DNA from: Calditrichota bacterium
Lineage (GTDB): Bacteria > Zixibacteria > MSB-5A5 > GN15 > FEB-12
Length of the DNA: 13,215 nucleotides
Reading direction: 5' to 3'
Assembly (NCBI GenBank): GCA_008501655.1
Contig: QQUK01000312.1
Location: 1-13,215 of the forward strand
A program made the translations under genes and the position numbers. The notes beneath the pieces are model-generated. The model was not told the DNA's origin, made no database searches, and saw only the letters and a list, made by a program, of their open reading frames with translations. Of the stretch, positions 6,056 through 13,215 are shown piece after piece (positions within the stretch are counted from its first letter, which is position 1; each line of letters starts with the position of its first letter).

Positions 6056-7937
6056 GTTCCACCTCATTCAGTTCTTCGAGTTTTTCATAGAGATGCAGAA
6101 GCTCATTCTCAGTTCGAACTTTTTCATCGGTCGCATCCTGAAGTTTCTCCCAATCATTTTTCGGGATTTTATTATTAATCTCTTCCAAAAGTGTTTCCAG
6201 TCGTTTTTCATGATCGGCTATTTTACTCTGGGTTGACTGAATCTCTTTTTTCAGTTTTGATGCCCGTTTTGATTTTTCTTTAAACTCAAGATAATTCTGT
6301 TTGGACGTAGAATCTTTTTTTGATGATGGTTTAATGTCGGCATATTTCTGCTGCTTTTCTTCAAAATAAGAATAATTACCATTATAAATTGAAAGGCATG
6401 CATTATGTACATAGAAAATTTTTGTAGCAACCTTATCCAGGAAATAACGGTCATGACTTACAATAAGACAGGAACCGTCATAATTGTTGAGTGCTTCTTC
6501 GAGTGCTTCCCTCGAAGAGAGATCAAGATGGTTCGTCGGTTCATCAAATATGATAAAATTTGCCGGATGATATAACAGTCGGGCCAGTGATAGTTTCGTT
6601 TTTTCTCCACCCGATAGAGTTGAAACTATTTTTAAAGCATCCTCACCGGTAAAACCGAACCTTCCAAGAAACGAACGCATCACACCGACTTCTACCATTG
6701 GATCCAGTTCCCAGATATTCTCAAGAACCGATTTATCCATATGTAAATCGGAAAGTTCCTGGTCAAAATATGCTACTGTCACATTATTACCGAGTTTTAG
6801 ATCACCACTGATTTCTGAGATTTCACCAATCAATGTTTTCAATAATGTTGATTTACCGGAACCGTTTGTACCGATGACTCCGATTTTGTCACCGCGATAT
6901 ATATCAAAGGAAATATCTGAGACAATCTCAGTATCCCCGTATCCGACAGTCATATCTTTTGCTTCAAGAATATGTGCGTATGACCGGCCGGAAGTTTCCA
7001 TTTTTATCGTCGGACCGGAACCATCAGATTCTGGCGGAGGGAGCCGTTTGATGCGGGCAAGGTACTTTAACTTTGACTGAGCCTGTTTTGTCTTTTGTCC
7101 GGCCATATTTCTACGGACGAAATCCTCAAGCTGAGCAATCCGTTCCTGCTGATGTTTATACTTATGTTCATGGAGCCGTTTCCGTTCTGCCCGGTCAACC
7201 AGATACTTTTCAAATCTGCCGACATAAAAATCGATTCTTCCGTTTATAATCTCCCAGACTTTATTGACAGTGTTTTCCAGAAATTTACGGTCATGGGAAA
7301 CTACGATAAAAGCTTTGTCCGTTTTCGAAAGATATTCCTCAAGCCATTTTGTCGACTCAATGTCGAGATGGTTGGTCGGTTCATCTAAAAGGAGCAGATT
7401 ACCGTTTCCGGCTAATACTCTGGCAAGCGATGCCCGGTTTTTTTCACCACCGGAGAAATTTGCTACTCTATCGTTGAACCTGTCATATTCAAAAGCAAGC
7501 CCGCCTAAAATCGTTTTAATCTCAGTTTCAAAAATAAACCCGCCTTCATGTTCATACTTACTATGAAGTTCCCCTAATTTTTCTATCGCTTTTTTATCGT
7601 TTGGTGTCCGGGAAAGCTGTTCTTCAATCTGGGTGATTTTAAAATGAAGGTCTAAGAGATCCTGCCTTGCGGAAGCAATATATTCAAAAAGAGTCAGATT
7701 CAGGTAATCATCCTTCTCCTGTTCAGCATAATCTATTTTACATGACTTGTTTTTATTTACAGTTCCTTCATCGGGCATTTGCCGACCGGTCAGAATATCA
7801 AACAAAGTCGTTTTACCGGAACCGTTTTTCCCGACAAGACCAATTCGCTCATTTGATTGGAGGGTGAAAGAGGAGTTTTCAAAAATTATCTGGTCGTTAA
7901 ATCTTTTAGCAATTTTTTCCGCAGAAAGAAGTGTCAT
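6048..7937 (-). CDS. ABC-F family ATPase (ribosome-associated, Uup/EttA-like)
   Basis: Soluble twin-ATPase ABC protein without membrane domains, 629 residues. First nucleotide domain: Walker A GKNGSGKT (36-43), signature FSGGE (161-165), Walker B LLLLDEPTNHLD (181-192), switch SHDR (214-217). The ABC-F linker that in known members reaches the ribosomal P-site tRNA spans about 240-300 and is rich in Arg/Lys. Second domain: GTNGSGKS (356-363), LSGGE (441-445), FIIFDEPTNHLD (461-472), SHDR (494-497). The charged C-terminal extension (about 545-625) is predicted coiled coil, as in Uup-type proteins. Family members act on stalled or initiating ribosomes. Both sites look intact. Nothing here marks it as an antibiotic-resistance ABC-F. 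The ATG overlaps the stop of the vWA gene (ATGA) and no strong Shine-Dalgarno is present, so translation is probably coupled. Confidence 0.93.
   Translation of the reverse strand: MTLLSAEKIAKRFNDQIIFENSSFTLQSNERIGLVGKNGSGKTTLFDILTGRQMPDEGTVNKNKSCKIDYAEQEKDDYLNLTLFEYIASARQDLLDLHFKITQIEEQLSRTPNDKKAIEKLGELHSKYEHEGGFIFETEIKTILGGLAFEYDRFNDRVANFSGGEKNRASLARVLAGNGNLLLLDEPTNHLDIESTKWLEEYLSKTDKAFIVVSHDRKFLENTVNKVWEIINGRIDFYVGRFEKYLVDRAERKRLHEHKYKHQQERIAQLEDFVRRNMAGQKTKQAQSKLKYLARIKRLPPPESDGSGPTIKMETSGRSYAHILEAKDMTVGYGDTEIVSDISFDIYRGDKIGVIGTNGSGKSTLLKTLIGEISEISGDLKLGNNVTVAYFDQELSDLHMDKSVLENIWELDPMVEVGVMRSFLGRFGFTGEDALKIVSTLSGGEKTKLSLARLLYHPANFIIFDEPTNHLDLSSREALEEALNNYDGSCLIVSHDRYFLDKVATKIFYVHNACLSIYNGNYSYFEEKQQKYADIKPSSKKDSTSKQNYLEFKEKSKRASKLKKEIQSTQSKIADHEKRLETLLEEINNKIPKNDWEKLQDATDEKVRTENELLHLYEKLEELNEVELD
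6059..6065 (-). promoter_or_regulatory. Shine-Dalgarno deciding a TTG start
   Basis: GAGGTGG on the minus strand, inside the 3' end of the ABC-F gene, lies 3 bases before TTG at 6055. It matches the GAGGTG part of the anti-Shine-Dalgarno complement. It overlaps the competing ATG at 6067, which makes that ATG a poor start. Confidence 0.5.
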
Positions 7938-10009
7938 TGTTCTTCATCCGAAACCTTTGAACGGGATAATATCATCTCAATTGCCAACAGAACAACAGCG
8001 ATCCATAAAAAGAGCTGCCAAAGTTCATTGCCAAAACGAATTTCAGCAAGAAGTTCGCCAATTTGGGAGTCATACGCAAGCAGATTATTTGTTTTAGCGC
8101 CGATTGCCTGTGAAAGCTGCTCAACATCAGTTTGATATAATTCCGCTTCCGTAGGATTCAAATTCAGGGAAAACTTATCTATCTCTTTTAACCCTGATAA
8201 AATTGAATATGCTCCGGGGAGACTGGCCGATGGGATTGCAGCTACGATACGGGAACCTTCATCCTCCGGGAGAATATTGTACTCAGTTGAGTCAGGGGTC
8301 AACAGAGTCAGAGGACCAGAGGTTGAAATATTATCGGGAAGAACCCGGGTAATATTCTGGGCGCAGTAAGATTTAAAATCAAATTCTGAAAGGTCAGAAG
8401 CAAGATATTCAGCTATCCGGGAGAGCATCGGAACAAAAAATGAGTTTGCTGTAATATCTGAATAATTCGGAGCAAGAGGTCCGGTGAAAGTTAGGACTTT
8501 ACCGGATTTATACCTGTGTTCTACAAGAGCCGGTCGTTCTCCGGTGAAGAGCATGATTGACTCAGCTTCTGTTATCGTTGAAACTTTTGGAAGAGTAAAA
8601 AATTTAAGTTCGGGAATGTCATCCGCTTTGTAATCAAAGACAGAAAAGACAGGATGGTTCATATTGATTGATAAAAGCGAATAATACCCGGCACGGGTGA
8701 AATCAAGGCGAGCCGGTTCATCAATACGTACTCCGGTTAGTTCACTGTATGTCTTGTTGAAATAGTCACTGTCAGTTTGTCCATCGTAAGTAATAAATAC
8801 AGGTCGTCCCTGGGTCAGGAAAGATTTTATCCGCTGAATATAAGTTGTCTCAAGTTTTGGTGCACCGGTCAAGAAGAGAACATCGTAGTCCCAGAAATTG
8901 ATACCGGCAAGAGCATTTGCTTTTGTGATTTTTGTCGACCAGTATTGATTGATGGTTGTAGCCGGCGAGAGTGCAAGTTTCATTATCTCCCCGGTATTAT
9001 CAGAATCGATAATCAGCAGATTAAAATGGTCGGGGATTTTAAATGAAAAGTAAAAGCGGTTATCTTCAACAAATTTATCATCAGATATTTCCACATAGCC
9101 GGAGTGGAAACCGGATGTTGATACGGATCGGGTGAATGTTACTTCGGTTTCACTTTCAGCATCAACAGCAAATTCAGTCTGTGCCATCCGATTGCCGTTA
9201 ATAATCAATGAGGCAATCAAGTTGGTCTGTTTTTCATTCGACTGATTTTTAACCATCGCTTTGATTGTAAAATCATGCCCCGGAATAATAAGCTGGCCGC
9301 CAAAATCGACTGAGACTATTCCACAGTTATCATTTTCTTCAGTCGGGAGTGCAATAAAATTTACCGGAATCGATGTATCGACAGAAAGAGTGCTGTCCGG
9401 GAGAATCGAACGCTGATAGTCAGTAATGATATATATCTCTTTATTAAGATTTTTTGCTTCTTTTAGTTTTGAGAGTGAATTTATCAACCCTTTTTCTAAA
9501 TCAGCCGCCATATAATTAGCTGAGATATTATCCAAAATCTCTCTTACGGTCGAAACCGAGCTGAAACTGAAATCAGCATTTTTACCGGCAATATCCGCAA
9601 GCGGCAATAGAAGAATTTCATCTGACTCCCCAAAATTGTCCAGTAGTTCTCCGGTTCGTTTTTTGGCAATATCGAACAGGTTCCCATCACTGACATACCT
9701 GTCCATTGATACCGAATTATCAAACAGGATGACAGCCGATACCGAAGCATGGGAGCCGAATGAACCTGTTTCGGTTGTAGGACGGGCAAATGCAAGGACA
9801 ACTAAAAAGATGATAAGCATCCGCAAAAGCAGAAGAAGGAGTTGTTTTATCTTCAGCTTTCTCACCTGACGTTTCTGCATCATCTTCAGATGCTTTACCG
9901 ATGAAAATTCAATAATCTTGACTTTTCGTTTTGAGAAAAGATGAATGATAAGTGGTATCAATGCTGCCGCTGCAGCAAAGAGCACCGATGTATTTAAGAA
10001 ATTAAACAT
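7934..10009 (-). CDS. BatA-type membrane protein with von Willebrand A domain
   Basis: Inner-membrane protein of 691 residues with the N-terminal BatA (aerotolerance regulator) domain: hydrophobic segment 5-25, the basic stretch around SKRKVKIIEFSSVKHLK (26-42), and a second membrane segment 56-75 ending in ARP. A periplasmic vWA domain follows, with the metal-site motif DNSVS (97-101) and ITDYQ (195-199); the usual metal-site threonine seems replaced in YMAADLEKGL (166-175). Then come a beta-rich CARDB/Ig-like region (about 235-325), a Rossmann-like segment HFNLLIIDSDNTGEIM (328-343) to about 425 resembling a glutamine-amidotransferase-like fold, and a C-terminal membrane segment (663-682). 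Such proteins usually sit with MoxR ATPase and DUF58 genes; neither is present here. The gene starts 8 bases after the TPR gene and overlaps the ABC-F gene by 4. Function is unknown. Confidence 0.88.
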   Translation of the reverse strand: MFNFLNTSVLFAAAAALIPLIIHLFSKRKVKIIEFSSVKHLKMMQKRQVRKLKIKQLLLLLLRMLIIFLVVLAFARPTTETGSFGSHASVSAVILFDNSVSMDRYVSDGNLFDIAKKRTGELLDNFGESDEILLLPLADIAGKNADFSFSSVSTVREILDNISANYMAADLEKGLINSLSKLKEAKNLNKEIYIITDYQRSILPDSTLSVDTSIPVNFIALPTEENDNCGIVSVDFGGQLIIPGHDFTIKAMVKNQSNEKQTNLIASLIINGNRMAQTEFAVDAESETEVTFTRSVSTSGFHSGYVEISDDKFVEDNRFYFSFKIPDHFNLLIIDSDNTGEIMKLALSPATTINQYWSTKITKANALAGINFWDYDVLFLTGAPKLETTYIQRIKSFLTQGRPVFITYDGQTDSDYFNKTYSELTGVRIDEPARLDFTRAGYYSLLSINMNHPVFSVFDYKADDIPELKFFTLPKVSTITEAESIMLFTGERPALVEHRYKSGKVLTFTGPLAPNYSDITANSFFVPMLSRIAEYLASDLSEFDFKSYCAQNITRVLPDNISTSGPLTLLTPDSTEYNILPEDEGSRIVAAIPSASLPGAYSILSGLKEIDKFSLNLNPTEAELYQTDVEQLSQAIGAKTNNLLAYDSQIGELLAEIRFGNELWQLFLWIAVVLLAIEMILSRSKVSDEEQ

Positions 10010-10017
10010 CTACGTTT

Positions 10018-11913
10018 CTATTTTATTTTGTTTAAAAGTTGTTTTGCTTCAGTCTGATGGTAGTCAGCAGAGGCAAACGAAAAAACCTGCGAGAGATATT
10101 CTTTTGCTTGTACTTTTTTTCCGGACTCCAAGTATGCTTTTCCAAGCCAGAGGGCTATCATTCCCTGATAGAACGGTCTTGATTCCAGAAATTCGGCAAT
10201 ATGCAGATTGTTAATTGCCTGTGTGTAATCTTTTAATCCAAGATGTGCTCTCCCCATCCAGAGATAGACTGTCGCATTTGAACTATTAACCTGAAGGATA
10301 CCTTTATACATTTTTAATGCTTCAGAATAGTTTTTTTCAGCATGTTCTCTGTCAGTTTCAGATGAAGACCGTGCAAACATATCAGCAAGTAAAATTCTGG
10401 TTTCAATCTGAGCTGATGCATTTTTGCCTTTTCTGAAATTATTTTTAAGAATCTCTTTTGCCTCATCATATTTTTCATTGATGATAAAATAGAAGGCGAG
10501 ATTGAATTTGATCAATTCATTATGCGGGTCAAGCTGTTCTGCTTTTTTAAAGTCATTATATGCGTTGTCATACTCACCATTCATCATTTCGTATGATGCA
10601 AGTTCCATCCAGAGCATGGCATCTTTTTCTTTGAATGTTAAAAGCTCCCGGCAGAGGTCAGCAGCATAATAATAATTACCGGTAAAATATGCCGAACGCT
10701 TGAGACTATTTTTCGCCGAAAGGGAGTCATTTGGGGTTGGAGATTGTTTGAGCCGTTCGAGATTATATTCATGGGCAAGAGGATAGTCCATCATCATTTC
10801 AGCAAATGAAGCATAAAATCCGTAATCCTGCAGATTGACTTGTACGGTGTCTATATAGTTTTTCCATTCAGCCTCAAGTGTCTTGATATCTTTGCCATAA
10901 GTAGTTTCTATTGACTCATGGAGGTTGAGATCATCTGCCAGTTTATATACTTCCATAAATCTATCAAAATGATATTGGTCTATCAGATATTTCACAAACG
11001 TTGTTGCTATCTTATCTGTTTCTCTTGGATCAGCTGTATAATATTGATATGTCGAGAGAAGCGGTTCTATTGCTATCTCATTGTTTTCAGCGATTATTTT
11101 TTTCATATCGTATATCGCAAAAGAAAAATAGTTTGAGAATCCTTCAGCAAGAAAAGGTGCCGAATATCCATAAGTACGTAAGATTACCGTATGGGTGGCT
11201 ATAAAAGGGTCGACGGTTGTTATATCTTTGTTATAAATAGCAAAGGAAGTATTCCGGGTCGGGTCGGTAGCCATTCCAAACCGCATATCCCAGATAACCG
11301 AATGTATCGGACAAGGGGGAACATAAATCAAAGTTTTCCCCGGCATATTCAGATTAAACTTTGCTTTGTATTTTCTGAAGTTTGTTTCCAGAAGTTCTTT
11401 TATCGAATCGTAGAAAAAATCAGCGAGAGTACTCGGAACATAGTAAATATCAAAGTTTGCTGTCGGTTGAAAAGTGAAATCCTCTTTTTGACGGTGGTTG
11501 TATCTGCAACGTGATGAGTCAATATCTATTTTTTTTAAGGGAATGATATCGAAAATATATTTTGTATCATTTTTACCGTTTATATCATCGATGCGGGCAG
11601 GGAGACCGTATTCGACCGCATACGTCTTGGCATGGTTCTCAGCTTTTGGTCCCAATGTTATCAGATGTATCAGGAAATGTACTTTGACAGAATCTATTTC
11701 GGTAAGTTCTAATTCTACTGAAAATGGTCCGATAAAACCGGAAATAATAGTATTTTCTTCAACCTCAGTCGAGTCGACATACAATAAGACTTTATCTCCG
11801 CTTGCCGGATCCTCTTGATACAGATTAAACTTGAAAAGTGCACCATCGGTTGCTGAGATATCTGTAGTTGAGAGCAGCAGAATAAAAAAGGTCAGTATGA
11901 GTTTATGTTTCAT
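10018..11913 (-). CDS. Secreted TPR protein with a degenerate peptidase-MA-like domain
   Basis: Of 631 residues from the ATG at 11913. It begins with a signal peptide (MKHKLILTFFILLLSTTDISA, likely cut after ISA). A beta-rich domain (about 25-150) is followed by a region resembling gluzincin metallopeptidases of the peptidase-MA type: HTVIL (241-245) where HExxH is expected, then PFLAEGFSNYF (253-263), a helical TFVKYLIDQYHFDRFMEVY (305-323) and YGKDIKTLEAEWKNY (339-353), all typical of that family. The catalytic Glu and second His are missing, so it is probably not an active protease. The C-terminal part (about 405-630) has several tetratricopeptide repeats (for example EYDNAYNDFKKAEQLDP, 447-463). 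The longer frame from TTG at 11961 was not chosen because it would put a charged leader before the signal peptide. It precedes the BatA/vWA gene by 8 bases, suggesting joint work in the periplasm. Confidence 0.85.
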   Translation of the reverse strand: MKHKLILTFFILLLSTTDISATDGALFKFNLYQEDPASGDKVLLYVDSTEVEENTIISGFIGPFSVELELTEIDSVKVHFLIHLITLGPKAENHAKTYAVEYGLPARIDDINGKNDTKYIFDIIPLKKIDIDSSRCRYNHRQKEDFTFQPTANFDIYYVPSTLADFFYDSIKELLETNFRKYKAKFNLNMPGKTLIYVPPCPIHSVIWDMRFGMATDPTRNTSFAIYNKDITTVDPFIATHTVILRTYGYSAPFLAEGFSNYFSFAIYDMKKIIAENNEIAIEPLLSTYQYYTADPRETDKIATTFVKYLIDQYHFDRFMEVYKLADDLNLHESIETTYGKDIKTLEAEWKNYIDTVQVNLQDYGFYASFAEMMMDYPLAHEYNLERLKQSPTPNDSLSAKNSLKRSAYFTGNYYYAADLCRELLTFKEKDAMLWMELASYEMMNGEYDNAYNDFKKAEQLDPHNELIKFNLAFYFIINEKYDEAKEILKNNFRKGKNASAQIETRILLADMFARSSSETDREHAEKNYSEALKMYKGILQVNSSNATVYLWMGRAHLGLKDYTQAINNLHIAEFLESRPFYQGMIALWLGKAYLESGKKVQAKEYLSQVFSFASADYHQTEAKQLLNKIK

Positions 11914-11927
11914 TTTTTTTATACGTA

Positions 11928-11934
11928 CCTTCTC
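11928..11934 (-). promoter_or_regulatory. Shine-Dalgarno supporting the ATG start of the TPR protein
   Basis: GAGAAGG on the minus strand lies 14 bases before the ATG at 11913, a long but usable spacing. It falls within the region that would be coding if the TTG at 11961 were the start, favouring the ATG. Confidence 0.4.
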
Positions 11935-11953
11935 GATTTTGGATGAAAATTTA

Positions 11954-12673
11954 TTATTCAATGATTAGTTTCCCGTCAGTTAACACCGGCAGCACCGGAA
12001 TTGTGTCTGTATTGGATGAAAACTCGACATCTTTGCCAAAGCCGATATCTTCAAGGTATTTTCCATGCTCCCCTTGAGAGATAGAATACGCGAGATTTTC
12101 TTTTCTCGTTTCTAAAAACAGATGTGCCATTTTACCGGCATCATTTAAGATTACATCCGGTTTAGCTTTTGCTATCTTTTCGATTAAGAGTCCACCGCAT
12201 AACGTATCCTCAAGCGAGAACTGGCCGTCTTTCCCGGCACAGGCGATGATCACATCATTCCCGGCATCGAGAATCTTTTCAGTGACTTTAGATACATTTA
12301 CCAATCCGCAGGAGATTACCAGGGCAGCTTTTTTGGAATGTCCAAAAATAGGAGTACCGTTTGATGTTGCCATGACCACAAATTTATCGCCAATGTTTTC
12401 TCTGGTGAATTCAAGCGGTGAATTTCCAAGCTGAAAATTTTCGATTTTTACTCCATATTGTTCTCCGGCAAGAATCGCTATATCGGAACCGATTTTTGTC
12501 CACATCTCCACCGCTTCACTGCGGCCGGACATCGGGATCACTGCTTTTGCTCCGGAAGTTAGTGCCTGGCAAATCGATGTCGAAGAACGGAGGACATCAA
12601 TTACTACAACCGTTTTTCCTTCAACGGAATCTCTGCCGAACGGAGTAGGAGTGAGATATAAATCGATTTTCAT
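11954..12673 (-). CDS. comB: 2-phosphosulfolactate phosphatase (ComB) family protein
   Basis: Homologue of ComB, the Mg-dependent phosphatase that turns 2-phosphosulfolactate into sulfolactate in methanogen coenzyme M synthesis. The 239 residues fit the family length. Recognisable motifs are VVIDVLRSSTSICQAL (23-38), LAGE (68-71), LGNSPLEF (82-89), TSNGT (103-107), ACAGKDGQFSLEDTLCGG (144-161) and the C-terminal SQGEHGKYLEDIGFGKDV (199-216). ComB homologues are widespread in bacteria that do not make coenzyme M, where the substrate is unknown; no other coenzyme M or sulfolactate gene is seen here, so the family assignment is safe but the reaction is not. The ATG directly abuts the gcvT stop (TAGATG), with GGAAG about 10 bases upstream inside gcvT, so it is translated with gcvT. 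Confidence 0.88.
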   Translation of the reverse strand: MKIDLYLTPTPFGRDSVEGKTVVVIDVLRSSTSICQALTSGAKAVIPMSGRSEAVEMWTKIGSDIAILAGEQYGVKIENFQLGNSPLEFTRENIGDKFVVMATSNGTPIFGHSKKAALVISCGLVNVSKVTEKILDAGNDVIIACAGKDGQFSLEDTLCGGLLIEKIAKAKPDVILNDAGKMAHLFLETRKENLAYSISQGEHGKYLEDIGFGKDVEFSSNTDTIPVLPVLTDGKLIIE

Positions 12674-13215
12674 CTAACGGTGACTTCCATTTTTATAAAA
12701 AGGCGGTTTAACTACAGTCGCTTTAAACCGTTTGTTTCGGATTTCAACCTCGACTTCCGAACCGATTTTGGTCGAACCTTTGGGGAGATAGCCGAGAGCT
12801 ATCGGTTTTTCAATCGATGGTGAAAATGTCCCGGAGGTCAACTGTCCGACAACTTTGTCAGCAACGATGATATCATAACCCTGACGGGGAAAAGCCTTTC
12901 CTTCAAGTTCCAGACAAACCAAACGCCGGCTTGGTTTTTCCTCTTTATGACGTTTGATTGTGTCGGCACCGATAAAATCTTTATCAAAATTGACAATCCA
13001 GCTCAACCCGGCTTCAACCGGTGATGTTGTATCGTTGATGTCATTTCCGTAGAGTGCCATCTTCATTTCAAGCCTTAACGAATCTCTGGCACCGAGTCCG
13101 ATAAGCTGCATATCATATTTTGCTCCGGCTTTTGTCACCGCATCCCACAGTTTTGCACAAAGAGCGTTCGGGATATACAATTCAACACCATCTTCTCCAG
13201 TGTAACCGGTTCGTG
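12674..13215 (-). CDS. gcvT: Aminomethyltransferase (glycine cleavage T protein), C-terminal part
   Basis: T protein of the glycine cleavage system: it takes the aminomethyl group from lipoylated H protein, passes the one-carbon unit to tetrahydrofolate and releases ammonia. The 179 visible codons run to a TAG; the frame is open to the right window edge, with family motif RTGYTGEDGVELYIP at the very start, so the first half (family length about 360) is outside. Other family segments are GLGARDSLRLE (39-49 of the fragment), LYGNDINDTTSPVEAGLSW (54-72) and TSGTFSPSIEKPIALGYL (126-143). A frame beginning at the internal TTG at 13180 is not the true start. It leads the visible operon and its stop abuts the ComB-family start. 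Genes for H and P proteins are not in the window. Confidence 0.95.
   Translation of the reverse strand, partial: RTGYTGEDGVELYIPNALCAKLWDAVTKAGAKYDMQLIGLGARDSLRLEMKMALYGNDINDTTSPVEAGLSWIVNFDKDFIGADTIKRHKEEKPSRRLVCLELEGKAFPRQGYDIIVADKVVGQLTSGTFSPSIEKPIALGYLPKGSTKIGSEVEVEIRNKRFKATVVKPPFYKNGSHR

Noticed and set aside
6048..7937. ABC-F protein as an antibiotic-resistance determinant
   Set aside because: The linker and the long C-terminal coiled coil look like housekeeping Uup-type proteins and the context is not that of a resistance island.
7264..8135. Open frames of 60-116 codons on the plus strand within the ABC-F and vWA genes
   Set aside because: They lie opposite strongly supported genes, have no family motifs or ribosome binding sites, and are antisense shadows of coding sequence.
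11914..11961. Longer TPR protein from TTG at 11961 overlapping comB
   Set aside because: It adds a 16-residue charged leader in front of a normal signal peptide and includes the likely Shine-Dalgarno of the ATG at 11913.
11954..12673. Coenzyme M biosynthesis from the ComB homologue
   Set aside because: The family is widespread in bacteria without coenzyme M and no companion gene is visible, so the pathway is not claimed.
1..13215. tRNA, rRNA, CRISPR array, transposon ends or long direct repeats
   Set aside because: Reading both strands showed no such structure; gaps between genes are at most 165 bases and hold only the promoters, palindrome and terminator listed.

Overview
The window is a chromosomal stretch of a bacterium of moderately low G+C content, with 12 protein genes, all on the minus strand, so transcription runs from high to low coordinates. 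Two of the genes are cut by the window edges. Nothing suggests plasmid, phage or insertion-sequence DNA. The BatA-type von Willebrand protein, the secreted TPR protein with a peptidase-MA-like domain and the L31/DUF1385/RF1/PrmC cluster would fit a Gram-negative lineage near the FCB group (for example Zixibacteria or Cloacimonadota). That placement is inference from gene content and is weak.

Right block (13215 down to 4777): the C-terminal half of gcvT, a ComB-family phosphatase homologue, a secreted TPR protein carrying a degenerate gluzincin-like domain, a BatA/vWA membrane protein, an ABC-F ribosome-associated ATPase, a flavodoxin-fold NAD(P)H:FMN reductase-like protein and a class I SAM methyltransferase. 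Adjacent genes abut, overlap, or lie at most about 40 bases apart, with no internal terminator seen. This looks like one long operon whose promoter lies beyond the right edge. The products do not form a known pathway.

Middle (4776 to 4300): a 165-base intergenic region holds a good sigma70-like promoter for rpmE (zinc-type ribosomal protein L31) and a small palindrome/hairpin just before its Shine-Dalgarno. rpmE is followed by a strong rho-independent terminator. Embedded in that same hairpin is a sigma70-like promoter (TTAACA, 18-base spacer, TATAAT) facing the next gene, so one short element seems to end rpmE and start the following operon.

Left block (4299 to 1): a DUF1385 membrane protein, prfA (release factor RF1, with a possible second promoter in front of it), an unrecognised multi-pass membrane protein, prmC (the methyltransferase that modifies the GGQ glutamine of RF1) and the N-terminal third of nth (endonuclease III). 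From prfA on, the genes are 2 bases apart or overlap. RF1 and PrmC are a functional pair; the membrane protein between them is the least explained gene of the window.

No rRNA, tRNA, CRISPR array, transposon or long repeat was seen. No gap between genes exceeds 165 bases. I found no convincing new defence or biosynthetic system; the best leads are the prfA/prmC-coupled membrane protein, the promoter nested in the rpmE terminator, and the catalytically degenerate peptidase-like TPR protein.
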